From positions 434,001 to 498,000 of the forward strand of contig NZ_BAABED010000001.1 of the NCBI RefSeq assembly GCF_039539965.1: DNA of 64,000 nucleotides, written 5' to 3'. The notes under the pieces are model-generated. The model was not told where the DNA came from and ran no database searches. It worked only from the letters and a program-made list of their open reading frames with translations. Position 1 is the stretch's first letter. Every line of letters starts with the position of its first letter. Positions 36,385 to 44,412 of the stretch are shown here, piece by piece. The DNA comes from Arthrobacter methylotrophus (GTDB lineage: Bacteria > Actinomycetota > Actinomycetes > Actinomycetales > Micrococcaceae). The position numbers were made by a program, and so were the translations under genes.

Positions 36385-36464
36385 TATGCCGAGGTCTGGG
36401 TTATGCTGACTACGCGGATGCCCGCCTTGCCTCGTGCCGGTTGCTTCGTGGTCTTGTCGGCATA
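36385..36464 (+). repeat. RIT-1 terminal inverted repeat, ritC side
   Basis: An 80-bp end matching the reverse complement of 45765-45844 at 72 positions. It contains TATGCCGAG at its outer edge, a related TATGCTGAC 17 bases inward, and an inverted GTCGGCATA at its inner edge. These three copies are likely recombinase-binding sites. Confidence 0.85.
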
Positions 36465-36465
36465 A

Positions 36466-37455
36466 TCAGAGGGCTTCAAGCCATGTGAGGATCCCCGGGT
36501 CTGGTGTGTAGGTGCCGGGAAGGACTTCGGGTGGCCTGGTCTTTTCCAGCGCGGCCTTCTTCGTTGCCATGTCGGCATGGAGATAGACGTCGGTTGTGGA
36601 GGTTTGCTCGTGGCCGAGCCATAGGGCGATGACGGTGATGTCGACGCCGGCGTGTAGGAGGTTCATGGCGGTGGTGTGCCTGAGGGTGTGCATCGTGACG
36701 TGCTTGGCGCCGATTGACGGACAGGACTCGGCGGCAGTGCGGACATGGATTGCGAGCCAGCGTTCGATGGCGTCACGTGAGAGCTCGTTGCCGTGCGGGC
36801 CTGGGAACAACGCACTACCGGGCCGGCAGTTGCGTTCGGTGAGGTAGACGCGCATCTGGTCTCGGGTCTTGGCGCTGATTGGGGTGGCCCGGTGCTTGCG
36901 TCCCTTCCCCTGGCATTCAACATATGGGCTGGTGCCAGTGTGGATGCTGGTGTTGGCCAGACCGATGAGTTCGCTGATGCGCAGTCCTGTGTTGATGACG
37001 AGAGCGAGCATCATCTGGTCGCGCCTGCCGGTCCAGGTCCCGGTATCTGGGGCTGCGAGCAATGCCTCGGTTTCGTCCTCGTTCAAGTAACTGATCAGGG
37101 GTTTTGCGGTCTTGGCCGGTGGGATCGTGAGGATGCGGCGAATAGTCTCGGCGTGTTCTGGATGGTCGGGCAGAATATGTGCGACGAGGACCCGGAACGC
37201 GATGAGTCGGGCATTGCGGGTCGCCGCCGAGTTGGCCCGCTCGTTGACGAGGTGGTCCAGGAAAGCCGTCACCTCATCGCGGTCGATGTCTTCGAGTCGG
37301 ATCCGGTCTGCGCTGGTTGCCGTGGTGGCGCAGACGTGCTTGATCAGCAGCCGCCACGTATCCCGGTAGGAGGCGATCGTGTTGTCGGAGAGGTTGCGCT
37401 GGGCGTGGACATAATCGGTGAAGAACGACTGCAGTGCGGTAGCGAGATAGGCCAT
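36466..37455 (-). CDS. ritC: RIT-1 tyrosine recombinase RitC
   Basis: A 329-residue tyrosine recombinase with an N-terminal SAM-like domain (NLSDNTIASYRDTWRLL). The C-terminal catalytic domain shows Arg in NTGLRISELIGL, Lys in GKGRKHR, H-x-x-R in MHTLRHTTAM, and His with Tyr in LGHEQTSTTDVYLHA. All catalytic residues are present. It starts six bases after the ritB stop at 37462 and ends just inside the inverted repeat. Confidence 0.88.
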   Translation of the reverse strand: MAYLATALQSFFTDYVHAQRNLSDNTIASYRDTWRLLIKHVCATTATSADRIRLEDIDRDEVTAFLDHLVNERANSAATRNARLIAFRVLVAHILPDHPEHAETIRRILTIPPAKTAKPLISYLNEDETEALLAAPDTGTWTGRRDQMMLALVINTGLRISELIGLANTSIHTGTSPYVECQGKGRKHRATPISAKTRDQMRVYLTERNCRPGSALFPGPHGNELSRDAIERWLAIHVRTAAESCPSIGAKHVTMHTLRHTTAMNLLHAGVDITVIALWLGHEQTSTTDVYLHADMATKKAALEKTRPPEVLPGTYTPDPGILTWLEAL

Positions 37456-37461
37456 GATGAT

Positions 37462-37854
37462 TCACTCCATCGTGATGTTGGTGCTCAGGCGGTTGGCAGC
37501 GAGTGCAAGGAGTTCCGGGACGGCTTGGATGTACCAGTAGGTGTGGGACGGGTCAGAGTGGCCGAGCCACGTTGCCAGCAGGCTTAGCCTGGCTGCGGGG
37601 TTGCCGTCATCGGTGGTGTAAGCCTGGATCATCTGCCGGGTAGCGAAAGTGTGGCGTAGGTCGTGCAGGCACGGTGTCGCGCCCTCCCACGTGAAGTTTG
37701 CCGCCGCGCGGATTCGCTGGAAATGATCCTCCACGGTTTCCCGCTGGTAGACGGTGCCTCTGGTATTGATGAAGAGGGGCCCATCAGGGGGCGGGCTCAC
37801 GGTCTGGCGATAAGGACCGGATTCGTATTTGGCCAGCGCATCCACCGTGGTGGG
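37462..37854 (-). pseudogene. ritB: RIT-1 ritB, C-terminal part (separated by IS21)
   Basis: Encodes the last 130 residues of RitB: P-T-T-V-D-A-L-A-K-Y-E-S, the H-D-L-R-H motif and LGHSDPSHTYWYIQA with the final His and Tyr. Joining this to 44412-43840 gives an uninterrupted 321-codon gene (191 plus 130 codons and stop) with no base lost. That confirms the IS21 insertion after the codons for I-P-L-H. Confidence 0.85.
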
Positions 37855-37860
37855 GTGAAG
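37855..37860. repeat. IS21 target-site duplication (left copy)
   Basis: GTGAAG at 37855-37860 is repeated at 43840-43845 on the other side of the IS21-family element. It is the 6-bp direct repeat created by its insertion into ritB. Confidence 0.8.
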
Positions 37861-38023
37861 TGAATATTCGCGCTGTTGGGGTCCATCTTTCGTGTGTTTG
37901 GGGGCCAGTGGGCAGAGCTCGCAGTAGCGGCCTTGGGTGCCGGTAGTGGCGTGCTTGGGGGCCACCAAGTTTAGGCTCCTTCCGTCGTGTGTATAGGGCG
38001 CACGGCGGAAGGAGTAATCATCA

Positions 38024-38781
38024 ATGGTACGGAAGATCAGAGCGAAGCTCGTGTTGCAGTTGCGCGCCGAAGGCCTGTCAGGCCGGGCGATCGCGGCATC
38101 GCAGGGAATGTCGCGGAAGAGCATCACGGCGGTGCTGGAGGCTGCCGATGCGGCCGGTATGGTTTGGGACGACATCGCCGACAGCTCGGATCGCGAGGTG
38201 TATGTCCGGTTGTTCCCGGGGCGCGGTGAGCATCAAAGCGTGTTCGCGCAGCCGGACTGGGACCAGGTCCACCGGGAGATGGCCCGGGTCGGGGTGACGC
38301 TGAAGCTGCTGCATGGCGAGTACGCCGATTCATGTGCCGCTGCCGGTGAGCCGATGATGGGCTATGACCGGTTCTGCAGGACCTACCAGCGGCATGTGTT
38401 GGTAACGGGGGCGGCATCCCGGGTCGGGCACAAGGCCGGGCAGACGGTGGAGGTCGACTGGTCGGGGCCGACGATGCAGGTGGCCGATCCGGTCACGGGC
38501 AAGGCCAGGACCGTGTATCTGTTCGTGGCATGCCTGCCTTTCAGCCGGTATGCGTTCGTCGAACCCGCCCTGGACATGAAGCAGGACACTTGGTTGCGGG
38601 CTCACGTGGCGATGTTCGAGGCGTTCACCGGTTCGGTGCCGCGGATCGTGCCGGACAATCTGAAGACCGGGGTCATCAAGCATCCCCGCGAGGGCGAGGT
38701 CGTGCTCAACGACGCTTACCGCGAGATGGCGGCGCACTATTCAGCGGCGGTGCTGCCCGGACGTGTCAGAGCACCGAAGGA
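38024..38781 (+). pseudogene. istA: IS21 istA transposase, N-terminal part
   Basis: Encodes the HTH (LRAEGLSGRAIAASQGMSRK) and the first part of the DDE core: Asp in VEVDWSG and Asp in VPDNLKTG. Coding is broken after A-P-K and the first two bases of the next codon by RIT-2. The continuation at 42177 restores K-D-K-A-S-V-E-N, containing the catalytic Glu. AAGGAG precedes ATG 38024. As it stands, the frame would run into RIT-2 and stop at 38863. Confidence 0.88.
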
Positions 38782-38782
38782 C

Positions 38783-38862
38783 TATCCCGAGGATTCCGTT
38801 ATCCCGAGTTGTTGTCGCGGCGTGCCTGTGGAAGCGGCCTTGGGGCGGCATTCCTCGGGATA
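38783..38862 (+). repeat. RIT-2 terminal inverted repeat, ritC side
   Basis: An 80-bp end with TATCCCGAG at its outer edge, the same motif 17 bases inward, and inverted CTCGGGATA at its inner edge. Only two positions differ from the reverse complement of 42064-42143. The motif layout is identical to that of RIT-1 although the sequences differ. Confidence 0.9.
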
Positions 38863-38863
38863 A

Positions 38864-39883
38864 CTATTTGAGTCCGGCGAGTCGGAGGATGAGATCGTCG
38901 TTTCCTTTCCAGATGGGGGCGAGGTCGGGTGTGGTGCTGGCTGCTTTCTGGATTGCCTCGCGGACCATCTGGTTATCTGCCGATGCGTAGATGCTGGTGG
39001 TGGCAATGTTGGCGTGACCGAGGAATTCTTTGATGTGGGGCAGGGGCACGCCAGCGCGCAGCATCTGCATGGCACGGGCGTGCCGAAGCTGGTGGGCGTG
39101 GATCCGCTCGGGAATCTCCGGACAATGCTCTCGTGCGGCCGTGGCGTGCTTGTTCAGCAGGTAGGTGATGTTGTCCTGGCTCATCGGATGGTGTTGGCCC
39201 GCCCGGTTTGTGTAGAAGAAGGGTGCGTGCGGTTCGGGCGTGCCGGGGTGGAACACGTTCAGGTATTGGTTGAGGTGGCGCCCGGTCTTGTCCATGATGG
39301 GGATCGTTCTGGTCTTCTGGCCTTTGCCCGTGAGCGTCACGCGCCCGCGGCCGGGGGTGGTGTCGATGGCTGCCGGCGTCAGGTCGAGGATTTCCTGGAT
39401 TCGGGCGGCGGCATCGAAGACGAGCAGGATGATGGTGGTGTCCCTGAGTCCATGGCTGGTGTGTTGTCCTGGTGCTCGGATCAGCGCCTCGACGGCGGGC
39501 ATGGTCAGCGCGTCGGGTGCATGGGCCGGTGCACGGGCTGGCCGGGCTTGTTTGACGTCCAGCCAGATCGCGACGAGCGACGGGTCCTCTGCGGCGCAGT
39601 AGGAGAGGAAGGACTTGATCGCGGCCAGCCGCTGGTTGGCTGATGAGGGCGCCAGGTTCTTGGTTTCGAGCAGCCAGGTGGTGAACCCTGTGATGGTGGC
39701 GTGGTTGATGGCGCCGAAGGTGATCTCGGCCAGATCCAGGTGCCGTGTTTCGCGAAGATAAGCGAGCAGCGTGTTCAGCGCGGTCTTGTAGGAGCGGATG
39801 GTGTGCTGGCTGAGCCTGCGTGCTCGGGGAAGGTGGATGGTCAGCCAGGTGCGGACGAGGCGGAAGAAGTCATCGGATTTCAT
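38864..39883 (-). CDS. ritC: RIT-2 tyrosine recombinase RitC
   Basis: A 339-residue tyrosine recombinase. An N-terminal SAM-like domain (RLSQHTIRSYKTALNTLLAYL) precedes a catalytic domain with Arg in DAAARIQEILDL, Lys in LTGKGQKTR, H-Q-L-R-H, and His with Tyr in FLGHANIATTSIYAS. The start at 39883 (MKSDDFF) overlaps the ritB end by 14 bases; a longer frame to 40000 would lie inside ritB. The stop lies just inside the inverted repeat. Confidence 0.88.
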   Translation of the reverse strand: MKSDDFFRLVRTWLTIHLPRARRLSQHTIRSYKTALNTLLAYLRETRHLDLAEITFGAINHATITGFTTWLLETKNLAPSSANQRLAAIKSFLSYCAAEDPSLVAIWLDVKQARPARAPAHAPDALTMPAVEALIRAPGQHTSHGLRDTTIILLVFDAAARIQEILDLTPAAIDTTPGRGRVTLTGKGQKTRTIPIMDKTGRHLNQYLNVFHPGTPEPHAPFFYTNRAGQHHPMSQDNITYLLNKHATAAREHCPEIPERIHAHQLRHARAMQMLRAGVPLPHIKEFLGHANIATTSIYASADNQMVREAIQKAASTTPDLAPIWKGNDDLILRLAGLK

Positions 39884-40844
39884 GAGATGCCTCCGGGAGA
39901 ATAGCTTCGAGGCCGGTGTTGGCGAGCCTCCGCAGGTCGGGATGGAAATCGGCTGCAAGGTGAAAGTAGTACCAGGTGTCCTCAGGGTTGCTGTGCCCAA
40001 GATGCAGACTCAGATAGGCCACCAGCGCTTCCGGGTCACGGCCGGCGCGCACCCACCTGTTGATGCTCTCGATCACGTGGGCGTGGCGAAGGTCGTAAGG
40101 GCGCGGCGGTGAGCCGGGGCTGGCCACGACTGCCGGGCCGGCGGTGGTCAAGAGCTCGTGAAACCAGTAGTCGATGCTTGATGCGTTATAGAAGCTGCCC
40201 GATCGGTTGGGGAAGAACGGCATCCGGTCTGGGTGGTATGCGCTGATTGCAACGTCATAACTGCGGCAGTAATCATGCAGGTCGGGCGACATGAACACGA
40301 GCCGGTCTTTGTGCCCTTTGGACTCACGAATGCTGACCGCACCCCGTGCCAGATCAACATCATTTCGATACAGCCGCCTGGCCTCGCCCGGCCGCAGGCC
40401 CAGGCAGTAGATCATCCGGAAGATCACCGGGATGATCAGATGCCGCTGCCCGCCGTACCCCGCGGCCCGAGTGGAATCGGCCGCGTCAAAGATCGCCCGC
40501 AGCTGCTCGTGCGAGAAGATGTGTGGGCGGTAACGGACCTGTTTTCCTGGAATCCCCGAGGGGATGACATACGCGGTGACACCGAGACCGCTCATGTGCT
40601 TGGCGAGCTGCCTAACCGGGGTGATCCGTCGCATTTGTCCGTTGACGTGCTCACTGGGGCGGCCGACGGTCCATGCCGTCGCCATGTCGCGGGTCAGTGT
40701 GGACTGCCCGGGAAATTCTTGGGCCCACATCGCGTCGAAATGGCGCAGGTGCCGCTCGGACTCCTCGTAGGGCAGTCCGAGCGCGTGCTTGAGCTCCAGC
40801 AGAGCCTGGATATGCGGGGCCAGGCTGCTGGCGAAACCGTTCAT
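39870..40844 (-). CDS. ritB: RIT-2 tyrosine recombinase RitB
   Basis: A 324-residue tyrosine recombinase. The first catalytic Arg is in LGLRPGEARRL, Lys is likely in ESKGHKDRL, and His with Tyr are in LGHSNPEDTWYYFHL. The usual H-x-x-R box reads Y-D-L-R, so its His is replaced by Tyr. It overlaps ritA by four bases and ritC by 14. RitB of RIT-1 retains H-D-L-R. Confidence 0.87.
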   Translation of the reverse strand: MNGFASSLAPHIQALLELKHALGLPYEESERHLRHFDAMWAQEFPGQSTLTRDMATAWTVGRPSEHVNGQMRRITPVRQLAKHMSGLGVTAYVIPSGIPGKQVRYRPHIFSHEQLRAIFDAADSTRAAGYGGQRHLIIPVIFRMIYCLGLRPGEARRLYRNDVDLARGAVSIRESKGHKDRLVFMSPDLHDYCRSYDVAISAYHPDRMPFFPNRSGSFYNASSIDYWFHELLTTAGPAVVASPGSPPRPYDLRHAHVIESINRWVRAGRDPEALVAYLSLHLGHSNPEDTWYYFHLAADFHPDLRRLANTGLEAILPEASHEIR

Positions 40845-42004
40845 GGCCGTGCCGTCCTCGGCTCAATGCCGGTGAAATCGAGGCAGCATTCCCGCATGTG
40901 CTTTTCATCGGCGGCAAGATAGTGCTTTGCCGAGTCGATTCCGCGGTGGCCGAGGGCGCCGGAGATTACCGGCAGCGGCGTGCTGCGGGCAAACGCCTGC
41001 GAGGCCACGTGGTGCAAGCTGTGCGACGGTGACAGGGCAACGTACGGGGCGTGGGCTCGAAGGAACACGTGATCGTCGGCAGCACCGGCGGGCCTGCCGT
41101 GGAGAAGATAGTCAGCGATCGCCTCCCCGACATCGGCCAGCAGCGGCAACGTCAGCACAGTCCCCGTCTTGTGCTGGGTGAGTGCGATCTGTCCCTGTTT
41201 CCAGTCGATGTCGCTCAAACGCAAGCCCACCATGTCAACAGGGCGCAGGCCTGTTCTGGCCGCCAGCAGCAGCAATGCCCGGTTCCGGCGGCCCGCAGGT
41301 TTGGACACGTCCGGCGAGTTCGTGAGTCCCTCAATACGGTCGGGCGGGAGCACGACCGCGGAATTGACACGCCTCGAGAACCGCGTCGGGACCGCCCGTG
41401 ATAGCCCTGCGCCATAGCCGGAGTCCTCGAGAAAGCGGCACAACACCCGCACCGCCGTCACTGCAGTCCTCATGCTCCCGGGTTGGTAATGTCCGCCGAG
41501 AAAGGCCACTGCCGCCGACACATCCGCACGAGACAGTGCCCGAACGTCACTCACACCTCGTTCAGGCAGCCACGCCAGCACCGTGCGGGAGACCGTGGCA
41601 TACAAATTCTTGGTAGCCAACGCCAGCCCTTCATTGCCAAGCCAGGCCTCGAATTGCTCTTGAACCGGCCTGAACGCCGCACTGAGTGCATCATTCGGAT
41701 GAATCCGGCGCGACAGTCCCCACTGGTACGTACCTGTCCTCGCCACCTCAGACAACACCAGGACCGATTTACGCAGCAACTTGCGCTTCCACTCCTTGAT
41801 CCCGCCCTCCCGGTGCTCTGCAGCCACGGCCTGCAGATACAAGGCAACGACGTCATCCATGAACTCGTCAACGCCCTCCCGGGAACAGAACTTCTCGAAC
41901 TGGGACCACGCCCACCGATACTGCATGTCCGTCGATGGCGCATGCCCGAGCCCACTGATTGCAGCATCCGCCTGCACGATCAGCCCAGCGATAGAAACAT
42001 TCAT
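40841..42004 (-). CDS. ritA: RIT-2 tyrosine recombinase RitA
   Basis: A 387-residue tyrosine recombinase, first gene of the trio. Arg is in ARTGLRPVDMVGL, Lys in TQHKTGT, and His with Tyr in LGHRGIDSAKHYLAA. The H-x-x-R box reads H-S-L-H, so the second catalytic Arg appears replaced by His. This suggests RitA may act structurally while another subunit supplies catalysis. A purine-rich GGAGGTGAGC precedes the start. Confidence 0.87.
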   Translation of the reverse strand: MNVSIAGLIVQADAAISGLGHAPSTDMQYRWAWSQFEKFCSREGVDEFMDDVVALYLQAVAAEHREGGIKEWKRKLLRKSVLVLSEVARTGTYQWGLSRRIHPNDALSAAFRPVQEQFEAWLGNEGLALATKNLYATVSRTVLAWLPERGVSDVRALSRADVSAAVAFLGGHYQPGSMRTAVTAVRVLCRFLEDSGYGAGLSRAVPTRFSRRVNSAVVLPPDRIEGLTNSPDVSKPAGRRNRALLLLAARTGLRPVDMVGLRLSDIDWKQGQIALTQHKTGTVLTLPLLADVGEAIADYLLHGRPAGAADDHVFLRAHAPYVALSPSHSLHHVASQAFARSTPLPVISGALGHRGIDSAKHYLAADEKHMRECCLDFTGIEPRTARP

Positions 42005-42063
42005 TTCTTGCTCACCTCCAAGTGAAAATCAACAGAGATGAGCCAACGAAAACACGCGATGGT

Positions 42064-42143
42064 TATCCCGAGGAATACCGCCCCAAGGCCGCTTCCACAG
42101 GCACGCCGCGACAACAACTCGGGATAACAGAATCCTCGGGATA
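42064..42143 (-). repeat. RIT-2 terminal inverted repeat, ritA side
   Basis: The mate of 38783-38862, differing at two of 80 positions. It is followed after seven bases by the 20-bp palindrome at 42151-42170. Confidence 0.9.
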
Positions 42144-42150
42144 TTCCTTC

Positions 42151-42170
42151 TAATCCCGAATTCGGGATTA
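42151..42170. repeat. RIT-2 20-bp perfect palindrome at the ritA-side tip
   Basis: TAATCCCGAATTCGGGATTA is its own reverse complement. Each half is a variant of the TATCCCGAG motif of the inverted repeats, so it provides two more head-to-head recombinase sites next to the insertion junction. An equivalent palindrome exists at the same place in RIT-1. Confidence 0.9.
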
Positions 42171-42176
42171 CAAGGA

Positions 42177-42983
42177 TAAGGCCAGCGTGGAAAACACGGT
42201 CGCCCACGTGGCTACCTGGATCATCGCCGGGCTGCGTCAGCGGCAATTTACCTCGTTGCCGGAGCTCCGGGCCGCCATCATCGAGCGGGTGGCGGCCTAC
42301 AATGCGGAGCCGTTCCAGAAGCGGCCCGGGTCCAGGGCCAGCGTGTTCGCAGCCGAGGAGCAGCCGTTGCTGACGGGGTTGCCGGCGGCGGCCTACGAGA
42401 TCAGCACGTGGGTCTACGGGCGCCGGGTAGCCCGGAACGGGCACGTGGTCTGGGAGAGGAACTACTATTCGGCGCCCTTTGCCAATACCGGCACCAAGGT
42501 GGACCTGCGGATCACCGATCGGGTGATTCAGGCCTACCGGGGCACCGAACGGCTGACCAGCCACCTGCTGCTGCCCGAGGGCGCGGCCAACGAGTACCGC
42601 ACCAACGACGCCGACCTGCCCGCCGGCGAGAAGTACCGGCAATGGGACCCGCCCCGGGTGCGGGAGTGGGCCGGACGGATCGGCCCGGCAGCGGTGACCG
42701 TGGTCAACCGGATCTTCGAGTCCGTCCCGGTCGACGAGCAGGGTCTGGACGCGGCACTGGCCGTGGTGCGCGGCTCTCCCGGCGCTACTCGGCCGAACGC
42801 CTCGAGGAAGCCTGCCGGCTTGCGTTGGCAGGGCGTGTGCGGTCCCCGCGGTATGCGCATCTGCAGCCGATCCTGGCCACAGAGCAGGACAAAGCCGCCG
42901 GACTCAGGCCACCACGGGATGAACCGGCCGAACACGGCGGATACGTCCGCGACGCCGAATACTACGCAGGTGGTGCCAAGTGA
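42177..42983 (+). pseudogene. istA: IS21 istA transposase, C-terminal part, frameshifted
   Basis: It continues istA from within the split codon, with K-A-S-V-E-N carrying the catalytic Glu, W-I-I-A-G-L-R and the Mu-type C-terminal domain. Near 42768-42773 the expected R-L-S-R-R-Y-S-A-E-R moves into another frame because of an apparent two-base CG duplication. The true C-terminus, ending A-G-G-A-K, is encoded in the shifted frame to the TGA at 42981-42983. Without the shift repaired, translation would run on to 43020. Confidence 0.8.
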
Positions 42984-43726
42984 GCGGGATCGATATCGAA
43001 ACCAAACGCAAGCTCCGTGAGATGGGTGCCGCCCCGATGCTGGAGGCGCTCGAGGCCCAGGACGAGACGCTCGTGCTCGGCATGGCCTTCGAGGAACGGC
43101 TCCGGTTGGTCGTCGACGAGGCCCACTCCGGGTTCAACCACGCCAAGGTTGAGGGACTGATCCGGCGGGCCGGGCTACGCTACCCCGGCGCGGATCTGCG
43201 CCGGCTCGACCTCGTGGACGAGCGGGGTCTGGACCGGAACGTGATCGCCCAGCTCGGCACCTGTTCGTTCATCGAACGGCAGCAGAACGTCGTGTTTCAA
43301 GGATTCACCGGATCCGGGAAGTCCTACCTGGGGTGCGCCCTGGCGAAGCAGGCCTGCCAGCACCGGATCCGGGCCCACTACGTCCGCATGCCCGACCTCG
43401 AGGAAGCCTGGGCGCTGGCGAAGGACAAGCCACAGGGACAAACCAAATTCCTGAACAAGTACGCGGCCTTCACCCTGCTCGTGATCGACGAATGGCTTCT
43501 CGACCACCCCGACGAGGGCATGCGCAGCATGCTGCTGGAACTGCTGGAGCGCCGGTACGACACAGCATCAACCGTGTTCTGCACCCAATACGCCAAGAAA
43601 GACTGGCACCAGCGGCTCGGCTCCGGGGTCCACGCAGATGCGATCATGGACCGCAGCGTGCACAACACCATCTGGGTCGATACCGGCAACCACAACATGC
43701 GCCAACACGCCACCATGAAGCAGTAA
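42980..43726 (+). CDS. istB: IS21 helper ATPase IstB
   Basis: A 248-residue AAA+ ATPase with Walker A (GFTGSGKSYL), Walker B (LLVIDEWLL) and sensor-like CTQYAKKDWHQRLG. IstB assembles on target DNA and activates IstA. GTG 42980 overlaps the true-frame istA stop by four bases. The gene is intact, unlike istA. Confidence 0.93.
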   Translation: MSGIDIETKRKLREMGAAPMLEALEAQDETLVLGMAFEERLRLVVDEAHSGFNHAKVEGLIRRAGLRYPGADLRRLDLVDERGLDRNVIAQLGTCSFIERQQNVVFQGFTGSGKSYLGCALAKQACQHRIRAHYVRMPDLEEAWALAKDKPQGQTKFLNKYAAFTLLVIDEWLLDHPDEGMRSMLLELLERRYDTASTVFCTQYAKKDWHQRLGSGVHADAIMDRSVHNTIWVDTGNHNMRQHATMKQ

Positions 43727-43839
43727 GAAAACGTCGGTGGGGACCCGTGGCCCCCACAACCTCGGCCACTGGCCCCCACCGGCAATATCAATGGCCCCGA
43801 AAGGCAATATCGAGTGGCATCCAAACCTTCAAATACTCA

Positions 43840-44412
43840 GTGAAGCGGAATGAGCCGGTCGGGGCCGTGCTTGTTCGCCCGGACCAGCACGGTGAATTCG
43901 GATGCATGGATGTCCTGAGGTTTCAATCGCAAGACCTCCCCGACCCTCATGCCACTGACGGCCAGCAAGGCGACGATGTTTGCCATCGTGGCCTGTACGA
44001 GCACGGCCGTGAACACCTCTTGGCAGGCGGCGATCAACGCGTCGACCTCATTTTGGGTGTAAATATGGGGCGTTCGTCGATACTTGCCGGTGTTCAGAGC
44101 GCCGGCCGTAGGCACTTGAACGTCCATTCCCAAGGCGCGACAGTAGCGGGAGAAGCCTTTCACCGCGCTGAGGCGCTGGCCCTGGTAGGAGTTCTTGAAG
44201 GTACCAGCTCCCCGAGCCCAAATGGTGGCCTCCGCGGCGGTGAAAGCAGCCCGCGTGTTCCCCCGAGCCCACAGCCATTCGAGAAATCCCCGGGCGTTGC
44301 GTTCTTCCTCGATGAGTTGGAACCCCAGCGCGTGCCGCCGGCTAAGGTACTCCTCCAGAGCAGCCAAGAGGTCAGCATTGAGCGGCTGGACGTTCACGGT
44401 AACTTCCCCCAC
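43840..44412 (-). pseudogene. ritB: RIT-1 ritB, N-terminal part (interrupted by IS21)
   Basis: Encodes 191 residues: N-terminal DNA-binding domain and the first catalytic Arg in SGMRVGEVLRL, then K-H-G-P-D-R-L-I-P-L-H, where IS21 cuts in. The sequence resumes at 37854. A stop arises at 43837 inside the IS21 end. The gene overlaps ritA by 19 bases. The left six bases are the second copy of the GTGAAG duplication. Confidence 0.85.

Larger units (their letters stand above)
38782..42171 (-). mobile_element. RIT-2: recombinase-in-trio element inserted in istA
   Basis: Three overlapping, intact tyrosine recombinase genes lie between 80-bp inverted repeats (38783-38862 and 42064-42143) that match at 78 of 80 positions. 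A 20-bp perfect palindrome (42151-42170) follows on the ritA side. The target AAGGA is duplicated at 38777-38781 and 42172-42176, and removing the 3390-bp element plus one copy restores the istA frame. It is the innermost and therefore youngest insertion, and it looks complete. Confidence 0.9.
37861..43839 (+). mobile_element. IS21-family element inside ritB of RIT-1 (carries nested RIT-2)
   Basis: The istA-istB pair is bounded by ends beginning TGAATATT and, inverted, TGAGTATT. A 13-bp TGGGGGCCAGTGG is present near the left end (37899-37911) and inverted near the right (43766-43778), like the multiple terminal repeats of IS21 elements. A 6-bp duplication flanks it. Its own length without RIT-2 is about 2.6 kb. 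istA is split by RIT-2 and also frameshifted, so the copy is probably dead unless complemented. Confidence 0.85.
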
